Below, one piece after another: positions 1 to 12,000 of a DNA stretch of 64,000 bases (position 1 is its first letter; every line of letters begins with the position of its first letter). The position numbers and the translations under genes were made by a program. The DNA is from Symbiodinium natans (Eukaryota; Sar; Dinophyceae; Suessiales; Symbiodiniaceae). The stretch lies in assembly GCA_905221605.1 (NCBI GenBank), contig CAJNDS010002412.1, forward strand, positions 286,886 through 350,885. The letters run 5' to 3'. Below the pieces are notes generated by a model that saw only the letters and a list, made by a program, of their open reading frames with translations, ran no database searches and was not told the origin of the DNA.

Positions 1-12
1 TAAACCCTAAAC

Positions 13-83
13 CCTGTAGCCCAAGGTGCCCATCATGGAGATCACGTGCCCCGCCATGGCGCCGTCGTCCCGGAGCTCGCCTT
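13..83 (-). CDS. Sirtuin exon 18 (last seen)
   Basis: 71 bases: GELRDDGAMAGHVISMMGTL.. ending GYR. The exon abuts CCCTAAA, so the next minus-strand bases are GTTTAGGG: either a GT donor or, unspliced, GTT TAG with a stop two codons on. I first read GTLGY as a kinase activation segment, but phase and the VIS-x-x-G-x-L-G pattern fit the sirtuin C-terminus better. Confidence 0.6.
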
Positions 84-3000
84 CTACTTGTGCTTAGGGT
101 GTAGGGTTTAGGGTTTGGAGTTTGGGGTTTGGGGTTTAGAGTTTGGGGTTTCGGATTTGTGGTTTCGGGTTTGGGGTTTGGGGTTTAGGGTTTAGGGTGT
201 AGGGTTTAGGGTTTGGGGCTTGGGGTTTGGGGTGTGGGTTTCGGGGTGTGGGTTTCGGGGTTTGTCTCAAGGGGGGGGGTTCTCGGTGCAGATCTGGGGT
301 TTCTTGCTTCTTTCCACATGTTTAAGCTTCAGGGTGAAGGATTTAAACCCAACATGCCAAGTTGATGGTTGTCCAATATCGCCTCGGCAACGGGAAATTG
401 ACAGTCTTCGCCGAAGGCGCAAAATCTTTCGTGGCTGCATTCGAAAATGTTCGCGGGGACCAGTGTTTATCGCGTTCACAAAGAGCGGCCACACAACCCC
501 CTAAACCCTAAACCCCAAACCCTAAACCCTAAACCCCTTGGCTCGTGAACACTGCCTAGTCTTGGGCGGTATCTTTCTCCAGGCATTCGCGGAGCACTAT
601 GCTGGCCATATAAAGTCCGGTATTTCCAAAAACTCAATCACACGTTCTTGTGCAACCCACAAACTGTCTACCAGCTCCCGAAATCTCGTAACCCCAATAA
701 GCCTCAAGGGCAAAAAACACGCCAGGAACTGACCCCAGGTCCTTCTTAGATGCCCCTTGTTGATTGTAACCAATTTTCCTGGGACCTGCCCTCAACCCTC
801 AACCCTCGACCCTAAAGCCTCAACCCTAAACCCGAAGCCAACACTTCTCTTGAGCCAGGCGCTGTGGTCTGGCAGCGGGTAGTCCTGAGAGAAGCAAGGT
901 AAGGCCCTAACTAAACCCTAAACCCTAAACCCTAAGCCCTAAGCCCTAAGCCCTAAGCCCTAAGCCCTAAGCCCTAAGCCCTAAGCCCTAAGCCCTAAGC
1001 CCTAACCCCTAAACCCTAAACCCTAAACCCTAAACCCTAAACCCTAAACCCTAAACCCTAAACCCTAAACCCTAAACCCTAAACCCTAAACCCTAAACCC
1101 CAACCCCGATAGCCTTAAGGCCAAGGCTTCGGATGTGTCAGGTTGAAGCCCTAGGCTTCTGTTGCCTTAGCAACCTCGGGGTTTAGAGTTTAGGGGTTTC
1201 GGGGTTTCGGGGTTTAGGGGTCTAAGGGTTTAAGGGTTTAGGGGTTCAGGGGTTTAGGGGTTTAGGGGTTTAGGGTTTAGGGTTTCGGGTTTAGAGGGAC
1301 TTGGTGTTTATGATAGGGCTTTTGGGATTAAAGCTTCGGGGGCTTCGGGGTTCTCGGGCGGGAACCCTCCTCTTTCCCCTCCCTCACACCATCCATACGG
1401 GGTAGTTGGGGATACTTTGGGGGGTCCCCTGCACCGCGTAAACTGAGGGACCATGGGCCGTTAAGGGATCAGGGCCTTCAAATACTAGAGGACACCTTTT
1501 CCAGAGCAAACGAGCCCATTGGGAGATCTCCACCCGACAGCGTGCTACAAGGGGACCCCTGAATCTAACACCCCTAAACCCTTGTAAACCCTAAACCCCC
1601 TTCGTGGTAGCCGAAACTCCCAAACCGCGACCGAGTGACGGGGTTCACCCGCAGCAGCTTGGCGTCGGCGCCTTCCTTGATCCACTCCTGGAAAAAAAGG
1701 CCAACGTGCCACATTAGGGTTTGGAGTTTAGGGTTGGTTTCGGGTTCCTGGGGACCAAATGAACCCTAAAGATTTTGGTCATATACCCTAGATTCTCAAA
1801 AATTCCTATGAACCATAAACCCTCTTAGGGTTCATGTAGTCCCCAAGGTTTAGGCTTTGGGCAAATAGCTGGTTTAAGGCTCCTAAACCCTAGACCCTAG
1901 ACCCTAAACCCTAAACCCTAAACCCTAAACCCTAAACCCTAAACCCTAAACCCTAAACCCTAAACCCTACAAACCCTAAACCCGGAGCCTTTAGGCTGTG
2001 ACAAGCGAAGCTTATAGCTTGGGATGTGTCCCCTTATACTAACAGTCCTGAATAGGGATGATGTTCCCCCCGATAAAAACCCTACTAAGGACTTTTAGTA
2101 CAAGGGGGAGCATCCCAACTCATGGCCGCAGGCTCAGGAAGCCACAGATTGGGGACAGGCTCGATGGCCCCCGACCTTTCCCGTAAGAAGACTTTAAAAC
2201 CTCTGAGCCCCAAAAGGCCCATACACTGCGCACCGCATAAATGACCCACCTGTACGATTTTTGTTGTGTATATACATATGTATGTATATACATACATATA
2301 TATATATATCCTATAACCCTAACCCTTTAAAACCTAAAACCCCCAAACCCTCGAACCCTTAACACATGCAAAAACACAAAACAAAACAAACTCAAGCCTC
2401 AACACCTTAAACCCTTAAAGCCGAAAGCCCTCAAACCCTTGAAACCCTAAAACCTTAAACCTCCTAAACATTAAATCCCTTGAAGCCTGAATAATCTCAA
2501 AACGCTTAAACCTTGAAAACCCCTAAGCCCCAAACCCTTAAAACCCTTAAGCCCCTTAGAACCCTTAAAACCCTTAAAAACCCTTACTCCCTCAACCTAA
2601 ACCCTAAACCTAAACCCTAACCCTAGACCTAACCCTAAACCCAAAACCTAACCCTAAACTAGGCCCTAAACCCTTATAAACCCTTGAGCCCTTAAACCCC
2701 TTCGACATCCCTGGCGCGCGCTCCCGCAGCAGCCCCTCCGAGGTCTCTCGGATGGTGCGGACCTTTGAGCCGGGGGTTATAGGGTGTGTAGGTGTCTATA
2801 TACAGAATATACGTACACATACACAGATACATACATACACACACATACACACATACATTGACAGACATACAGACATACAGACATACAGACATACATGCAT
2901 ACATGCATACCTAGGGGATTGGGCTTTAAGTTTAGGGGTTTAGGTTTAAGTGTTTGGGGGGGGGGGGGGGGAGGAAGCACGAAAGCCCTGAAGCCATGAA

Positions 3001-6000
3001 GGCCGAATACCTAAAGCCTAAACACCCCAAAACACCTCAAAACACCCTCACCCCAAACCCCAAATCCCAAACCCTGAACCCTGAACCCTGAACCCTAAAC
3101 CCTAAACCCTAAACCCTATACCCTAAACCCTGACCCTAGACACCTTCACCCTTAGGGCTGAAAAATTCACCCCTAAACCCTAAGTCCTTAAGAGGCTCCT
3201 TAAAGGGTGGGGGTTGGGATGTTCCCCCTTGTACTAGGAGTGCTTAAGAGGGATTACCCTAAACCCTAAATCCTAAACCCTAAACCCTAAATCCTAAACC
3301 CTAAACACCCTATTATTCTCCCTGCTAAATCCTAAACCCTAAACAAGCTATTATTCTCCCTGCGAAGAACTGCGAGCATAAGGGGGAACATCCCAAGGTG
3401 GGGGGGATGAAGCGGCGAGGTGCACTATTGGTTAGGGTTTAGGGTTTAGGGTTTAGGGTTTAGGGTTTAGGGTTTAGGGTTTAGGGTTTAGGGTTTAGGG
3501 TTTAGGGTTTCGGGTGTAGGGTTTAGGGTTTAGGGCTGCAGGCTCTTGGTGGTGCAGAGCCATTCTTTCATCGACAGAGAGCCGAGGCAAGTCTTGAGAG
3601 TGGATGAAGTCTACCCCTAAACCGTCTAAACCCCAAACCCCTAAGTACCTAAACCCTGATCCCTAAACTCTCAAGTATCTAAACCCTGAACCCTAAACCC
3701 TTAAGTACCTAAACCCTGAACCTTAAACCCTTAAGTACCTAACCCCTGAACCCTGAACCCTACACCGTCTAAACCCTCAACCCTAGCGTTGAAGAAGCCC
3801 CAAGCCTCGGATTCAGAAACCTCCGATTACAGTGGTGATGAGGGGTTAGGGTTTAGGGTTTAGGGTTTAGGGTTTAGGAACTCAACGCGACAGGAGGGAC
3901 AAGGAACAAGGACACACGTGATGACGATAGATCAACACATGCTGCAGACAAGAAGTCGCTGCAGCGTGCAAAGCTTGAATCTGTGCGGACTTAAGAGGGA
4001 TTACCCTAAACCCTAAACCCTAAACCCTAAACCCCTCATTATAAGAACAACGTGCATGGCACCTATGGGTTGGTTCTGAGTGGCAAAGCAATAACAAAGC
4101 GACGAGCTGTGTTTTGGTGTCGGTTGTAGGGTTCAGCACTCAGACTTGGTGGCCCAGTAACCATATGTTAATAAGGGCACCCTTTTTTTGGTTGTTTACT
4201 TAAACAGGGAACCTTGAAACAAAAACGGGAAAAGGGTATCACTGGGCTACCAAGCAGATCGACTGACCACCCTCTTTGGTGCCCAACTCCATTCTCCCCC
4301 CGTCCGCCGCCCGCTGAGATCCTGGCGTTGTCTCCTGCGCCCACCTGACTGGGGATTAGGGTTTAGGGTTGAGGGTTTAGGGTTTAGGGCTTAGAGTTCA
4401 GGTTTTAGAGTTTAGGGTTTAAGGTAGCTGATGGGTGTCTTTGGTGCTATCGCCCAAAGCCCACAAGCCTCTGTTTGAACCCTCTGAAAACTATGCCTGA
4501 GGAAGATCCTCTTCAATCCAAGAAGGACCAAAAAAAGGAAACAGGAAATACAAAGGATTCCAAAAACCTGAGCTGAAAATCACTCTTTTGAGATCGGGTC
4601 GCTGAGACCACCGGGTCAACTCAGATTTGGACGAGGCGGCTGCACTATTGTAAGTTGCCGTATCTGAAGAGCCTTCACCTAATCCCTAAACCCTATAAAC
4701 CCTACAAACCCTACAAACCCTATAAACCCTATGAACCCTATAAACCCTATAAACCCTATAAACCCTACAAACCCTATAAACCCTATAAACCCTATAAACA
4801 CAATAAACCCAATAAACCCTATAAACCCTAAAGCCTAAACCCGGAGGCCTCAAGTTCATGTAGCTTTTGCAAGCTAAACCGGCAAGAGGATCCAACATGG
4901 ACTCCAGGGCTTAGGGCTGAGGACCCACGATTTCTGGGGTTTGGGTCCCTTAGGGGCTGAATACCCGAGCCCAAAACAGGTGAACCTTTTGTGTGAAATA
5001 GGGTCATATATAACCGAAAAGTTTAACTACCTAGCCCCTAATTAAGGTTCAGGGCTGAGTGCTAAGGGTTCTTGGATCACTTGCGGGTTTCGGCTAGGGT
5101 TCAGGGTTCAGGGTTTAGGGCCCGTTTAGGGTTCAGGGTTCAGGGTTTCGGGCCTGCTTAGGGTTCAGGGTTCAGGGTTTAGGGCCCGTCTAGGGTTCAG
5201 GGTTCAGGTTTTAGGGCCTATTTAGGGTTCAGGGTTCGTGGTTTAGGACCTGCTTAGGGTTCAGGGTTTAGGGTTTGGTTCTACTAAAATAGCCCCCAAA
5301 AACCTGTTCTAACCACTAAGGCCCCTAGATTTCACCCTTAGGGCCGTTCAGGGTCTAGGGTTTACGGTTCAGGGTTTGGGTTTAGCTCTACTATAATAAC
5401 CCTCAAAACACCCTTAGGGCCGGTTCAGGGTTTAGGGTTTAGGGTTTAGGGTTTAGGGTTTAGGGTTTAGGGTGTAGGGTGTAGGGTGTAGGGTGTAGGG
5501 CTCAAGGCTTTACGGGCGCAGGGCTTCGGTGCCTCGAGGATGATGACGCGGAGGGGGTTCGCCGTCAGCGCACCTAGCTGGCCGGAAGGGTGTAATATAG
5601 GGGCCCCAATAATAATAATCATAATCATAATGAGAATAATAATAAGAATAATAATAGTAATCTTAGTAATATTAATAATAATAGTAGTAGTAATAGTAGT
5701 AGTAATAGTAATAGTGATAATCATAATGGAGAATAATAATGATAATAATGTTTTGGGGGTGATGATAGTAGAATTACATAGGGACCGTAAGGGAATACTA
5801 CCAGTAATTAATTCTGACCCCTGTGGTAGTTGAGGGTTTAGGGTTTAGGGCTTCATGTTGCTGTTTGGGGGCTGGGGTCTGGGATGTCTTGGGATTCGGG
5901 GCTTAGGGTCTAGGGCAGTTTGGGTCGTCGTCGATTTAAACCTTGCCTTCAGAAGGGACCTTTCGTGCAGCAAGGTGGCTGTTTCGAGGCCGCACCCCGA

Positions 6001-9000
6001 AACGGGGATCGAAGCAGCCCCAAACTACCCAGCAAACTCCCCCTACCCAAGACTCTGAACACATGCTGGCTATGGAATTCAGTCCCTCATCGGGTAAGAG
6101 GTGTGGCACCTGAACACAAAACCCAAAGGGGCTGTGGGGTTTGGATGATCGGAGATGTTCCCCCTTGTACGAACAGTCCTTAATACGGATTACGATTGGG
6201 GGGAACTATAATAATCCCTATTAAAGACTCTTAGCATAAGGGGGCAACATCCCAAGCTGTGGGGGTTTGTAGAAAAAAAGTATCCGAAACCTGAAGCCTG
6301 ACGGATGCCCGGGGCACGGTCGCGCACCAGCGAGCCCACTTGGTTCTCCCAGCGATCGCACCGGTCCTGCTTGGCAAGCCCCAAACCCTTAAACCATAAA
6401 TCCTGAACCCCTAAACCCCTACAAACCCTACAAACCCTACAAACCCGAAAGCCCCTAAAACCCTAAAAACCTAAAACCCTAAAACCCTAAAACACAAAAA
6501 CCCTAAAACCCTAAAACCCTAAAACCCTAAAACCCTAAAAACGTGAAGTGCTCCATCCCGTGGAAGAGGGGGATGTAGCTTATCGGGTTCTGAAGGGAGC
6601 GGGGTTCATGGGGGGTAGGTACCCTAAACCCTAACCCCTAACCCCAAAACCCTAAACCCTAAACCCTAAACCCAAGGGAACCTTAGGGAAGCTCAGGGGA
6701 AGCCTTGGAAAGTTCGTGGAAAGCATTCAGGAATCTTGGATTACCATACCCCCCTTGAACCCCCCCCAACTCGCTGAGAACTGTCAGGACCCCCTCCCCC
6801 CCCCCCCCCCCCCCCCCCTCCCCCAAAAAAACCCTAAACCCTAAACCCTAAAAAAAGAGGTCTTGAGGCACCGAAACAGGCAAGGAGCGCTTGAATGATG
6901 GGGTCCTGGGCCCTTGGGTTTCTAGGGTTTAGGGTTGAGGTTCAGGATTTAGGGTTTAGGGGTTTCAGGACAGAATTTCCCAAAGAAGCCCCTCCCCTCA
7001 GCATTCTTCATCCAACCAATACCAAACCCACAGCGTGGGTCTTAAGGGAGGTTTTCCTTGCGGATCTGGCTGACTTGCACAATGGTGTTGCCATGCGAGG
7101 GATGGAGGGCATCCTGCCTCCTGTCCGTGGATTGAAGCTTGGCAAGATCACGGCGGGCAATCTTTTCATTCTCCTTGTGCCTTTTGAAAGGCTACGATGC
7201 CGTCAATCTCACTGGATCCATCATGCGCGATCGCCGGCTCTTTCAACCCGCTGGAAAACAGTCCTCAACAGAATGCTCCTCAAATTCGCCAATATGCCAG
7301 AATCCTGTGTAACCCGATAACCCTACACCCTAAAACCATAAACCCCCAACCCCAAGATCTTCAAGGAACGAATTCCACTCAGGGACTCAGCTTGCTATCG
7401 TGGAAGGGTTTTTGGATGTAGGGTTTGGGTTTGGGGCTTGATGTTCGGGGGGCTGTTGGCGTTGGGAGAAGGGAGGGAGGGAGGGAGGGAGAGAGGGAGG
7501 AAGGGGCGGGGAATAAAAGCGGCTGGGGTTTGGGGCTCGGGTAGGGGGAGGAAGATAGGTGAAGCACGCCCGGCAAGGCAGTGAATGGAGGTTCGGGTTT
7601 GGGGTTCAGCAATGTCCAGGTTTGTTGTTTCCGCTGCAGGGGGAACTTGCGACTCAGCCCTAAACCCTAAACCTAAACCCACCCTGCCCTGTCAACCCTA
7701 TAAACCCCAACACAAGCCGGGCTTAGGGTTTAGGGTTGGGTCAGCAGATCCTTCTGCGAGTCCAGGTCTTTCCACCAGTAGTCGCCTTAGCAAGGATGGG
7801 CTCAGAAGCCGTTTAGGGTTTAGGGTTTAGGGTTTAGGGTTTAGGGGGTTTAGGGTTTAGGGGGTTTAGGGTTTAGGGGGTTTAGGGTTTAGGGTTTAGG
7901 GTTTAGGGTTTAGGGTTTAGGGTTTAGGGTTTAGGGTTTAGGGTACACCCGACATGGGTCTAGGGCTTAAGGCTTAGGGCTTAGACCTAAACGGATATTT
8001 CCCAAAGTAGGGGTACGCCTTTCATACCCCAAATAGTTCAGGGTTTGGGGCTTTGCAAGCCCTCAACACCTCTGGCCCTAGACCCCCCAAAAGCCTGATC
8101 CATGATATAGGTCTCACCACACAGGTGTCCATGACAAGACAAGGCCAACCTTCATGAGCCAAGCAACTACCCTATAAGCCCTAAACCTTAAACCCTAAAC
8201 CCTAAACCCCAAACTCTTCTGGAGTCGAGTTGCCCGAGGCCCGCCAACGCCCCAACGCCCAAGATTCGGGAGTTTGGGTCCCCGAGTTTTTCTTAATGGG
8301 CTATATTAGGGGGTGGCATCTCATCCCCTGAGCCCAAAAGCTAAGCCCTAGCCGCCGATTAAGAACTCGTCGTAAGTCAAGAAAGCTCCTAAACCCGAAT
8401 CCTAAACTTGAGGGTTGAGGGCTCAGGCTTTACGGCCTAAGCCCTAAACCCTAAATCCTAAACCCTGGCCCTAAACCCTAAAGCTTAAACCCTAAAGCCT
8501 AAACCCTAAAGCCTAAACCCTAGCCCTAAACCCTAAACCAGGTCAACTCCCAGTCGCCAAACATCAGGATCGCCGGACGAGCGGGCCCTCCGCACTCGGG
8601 GCAGACCTCAGACGCACTCGAATTGCGGGATTAGGGAGTTCGGGTTGGGTTGTGTTTCTGGAAGGAGTTGGCGTTTAGGGTTTAGGGTTTAGGGTTTAGG
8701 GTTTAGGGTTTAGGGTTTAGGGTTTAGGGTTTAGGGTTTAGGGTTTAGGGTTTAGGGTTTAGGGTTTAGGGTTTAGGGTTTAGGGTTTAGGGTTTAGGGT
8801 TTAGGGTTTAGGGTTTAGGGTTTAGGGTTTAGGGTTTAGGGTTTAGGGTTTAGGGTTTAGGGTTTAGGGTTTAGGGTTTAGGGTTTAGCGAGGCTTGTGC
8901 TTGGGGGTTGATAGGCGGCTTCGGTGGTAAAGGAGATGAGTTGGAGTTCAGGGTTAATGGCAAATGGGACCGTATCCAGAAGAATCAAGTCATAATCCTA

Positions 9001-12000
9001 GTTGCTGAGTTCATAAGCCCCCCAATAAATCAGTTCTTTAGGGGATGATTATACCCCCAAAAAGTCTAAGGTGTACTCATTCTGCTACTAAGTAATCTTC
9101 CGATGTGCTGGATGATTGGTTGCGAATCCACGCGCTGCATCGGAGAGGTCGCTGGAGACCTTGCAGTTTTTCGGGTTTTAAGCAGGCTGCTTTGCCAACA
9201 GCTTGGTAGTGCACACTCGCAACAAGGCTCCTATCCTGCACCTCCAATAACCCTAAACCCTAAACCCTAAACCCTAAACCCTAAACCCTAAACCCTAAAC
9301 CCTAAACCCCTGATAACCCTAAACACGTTATCAAGGGCGGCGTTTGGGCTTCTGGCCGGGTTAGGAGCTCTGAGCAACGTCGTGTCTAGGGCAAGCTTCA
9401 CATTACATTCGACCCTAAACCCTAAACCCTAAACCCTCGTACCCCTCAACCTCATATCTGGCCTAAGACTGTAGACTTTAGACAACTCCACATCCCCTCT
9501 TCTGCTGCGGTTTATGGGTTTAGGGTTTTAGGGACCCTAAACCCCAAACCCTAAACCCTAAACCCTAAACCCTGAGATGGACCTGCCTCGTGCATGTATC
9601 TGAGAGTGTGTAGCCGCTCCTTGGCATGGGCCACAAAAAGGTTTTGGAAATAAGGGTTGTGAACTCTAGACAAGCTCGAATTCCTAAACCCTAGGCCCTA
9701 AAGGGCATAGGGTTAGCACCCTACAAGGTTTAGGGTTTAGGGTTTAGGCCTCGTAAACCCCTAACCCCGAAAACCAGAGGAAAGCGACCATGCAAGGGGA
9801 GGGCATCTCTCCCTTAGACTTCTGGGCTCGAGCTTGTGGAGCAAACCTCCAAGGACGTACTATACAGGCTACCACAGTCCTAGGGGATAGGACTAGGGGA
9901 ACCCTTGGGGGTATAGACCCTCTGAATAAGGTCCCTGTCTAAGAGAGCCAGAAGAGGGTTAAGAAAGGGTTCCCTTGTAAGGGTCTCCCTTATCCTACCT
10001 AGGAGTTCCTCTAAGACTTATATATTTTCAGAGCATGGAAGTGTAGGCAGTATCGGGTGTCCAGGCCTCAGGTTCTTTGGGGTTTTTCGGTCTAAACCCT
10101 AAACCCTAAACCCTAAACCCTAAACCCTAAACCCTAAACCCTAAACCCTAAACCCTAAACCCTAAACCCTCTCCACAAAAAGAACATGAAGTGAGAGGCG
10201 GTCCCCTGTACGCGGCCGATACGCGGCTTGGCAACGCCTCCTCGAGATCGCAGGGCTGCGACAGTTTAGGTTTGGCATCTTACACGTTACGGCTTAGGGT
10301 TTGTATGTACATGTATTTAAACCCCAAACCCTAAACCCTAAACGGTTTAGACGCTTTTGCTTTGCTGGCAAAGAGATCAGGTACGAAATCGTGGGATTCG
10401 GGATCAGGCGGGGGGGAGGGGGGGTGGGGGACCGTCGCTGTCGGGCACGGCAGGTTCGGGGTCGATGGTCTGCACTGAGCCCATGTACAATCTCCTCTCA
10501 GCTTGGATAAACGTACAGCCACCGACAACAACTATAGCCCTGTAAGGCCCCGAACAGTTCCCTAAGCCCCAAATCCTAAACCCTAAACCCTAAACCCTCA
10601 AGTTCCCGTCTCACAGCCAAGTAAGCTTAAAGGGGGGTGAGAAGGGGCTGCAGGTATAGGGGTCGAGGCTTTAAGGGATTAATCGTTAAGGTTTTAGGGG
10701 TGTAAGCTTAGGGGTTTAGGGGTTCAGGGGTTTGGGGATTCAAGGGGTTTAGGGGCTTAGGGGTTTAGGGTTCAGGGTTCAGGGGCTGCAGGGCTCTCGT
10801 TGGAACCCTCAATGCTGGCCTTCTGACGCTGGCGGTTCACCAGCGCTGCCGTTGCCATTGCTGGCTACCCAGTGGTTCCTGAGCTGGCCAAGATGGGGGT
10901 TAGGGTTTAGGGCCCCTAAACCCTAAACCCTCTAGCCCTTATACTGACAGTCCGTAAGAAGGATTGTAATGGGGGGTACTAAAATATGTAACCTCTCTTA
11001 AGAACCCCAAAGCCTCCACCCTGAAAGCCTACATGGGTGGAGGATGGTCTGGGAAGTAGGGAAAACTAGGCCTAAACCCTGAACCCGAAACCCTAAGACC
11101 CCTAGCCCTAAACCCTAAACCCGAAGCCCGAAACCCCAAACCCCAAACCCGAGTTGGCTCACCAAGGGTCGTTACCACTTCGTCCGAGGCCACCTGTTCT
11201 TCAGGCTCCTCGGCGAAAGAGTTCCTAGACCCGGGATCCTACGCCCTTAGGGTTTGGGTTTAGAGTTTAAGCTTTCGGGTTTAGGGTTTAGGGTCCTGCA
11301 GCCAATCAGAAACCATCAACCCCCCCAGAGCCCCGAAACCATCCCCCCCCACACCCCCGCAAGCCGCAGCGTGCCTCGGGAGCCAGCATCGTCTCCTTGT
11401 CCACGACGTAATGGTACCTTGGGGGGCTTTGGGGTTGAGGATTTAGGATGGGCTTCGAGTTCATGCAGTTTTCCACGAAGCGTTCGGAGCTAGAGGGTCC
11501 ATAAGGTGCAGGGGGGTGAGAGCCGGGGTGAGGGCTTTGGGATATGCTGAATGGATCGAAAAGAGTAACCTGGCCTAAAGCTTTTGAAAAAGGGAAAGCC
11601 TGCCCTTCAAAAGCCCTTTCTGGGGTGGATTCTTGGGATGATAAGGCCGGATAACCCATCCTGGTGGGGTTTAGGGTTTAGGGTTTAGGGTTTAGGGTTT
11701 AGGGTTTAGGGTTTAGGGTTTAGGGTTTAGGGTTTAGGGTTTAGGGTTTAGGGTTTAGGGTTTAGGGTTTAGGGTTAAGAACTTGAAGCTTGGGGGGGGG
11801 GGGGGGGGGCTGAGGTTTGGTTTTCTAGCGTGCATGGTTCTGGTGGAATGAAGCATGCTACGAGGTCCTGCACGCTCTTGATACCCCAAGTCATAATCCT
11901 GCAGCTGCTTCGGGTTTGTATAGAGCCAGGGTTTACTATAGGGGCCTTAAGTATTCCGAACCCGAAACTAGGTGTTCAGCATCTCGAAATCTTATTTGGT

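Larger units (their letters stand above)
84..6297. other. Sirtuin introns 12-17: what they hold
   Basis: Apart from exons 13-17, this stretch holds degenerate CCCTAAA/TTTAGGG between the listed arrays (notably 2300-2700, 3050-3140, 3616-3785), fold-back elements A, C and D, and microsatellites. The islands 360-500, 540-735 and 1310-1575 are unique but no sense could be fixed. Confidence 0.7.

Noticed and set aside
13-83. Exon 18 as a protein kinase activation segment (MGTLGY)
   Set aside because: No DFG or APE nearby, and the island joins the sirtuin exon 17 in phase with a matching C-terminal pattern.
4686-4898. Open frames made of telomeric repeats (VYRVYRV.., GFRVQGLGF..)
   Set aside because: The reading frames exist only because 7- to 9-base units happen to lack stops; no protein evidence.
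5095-5286. CRISPR-like regular spacing
   Set aside because: Units are telomere variants without unique spacers, in a eukaryote.
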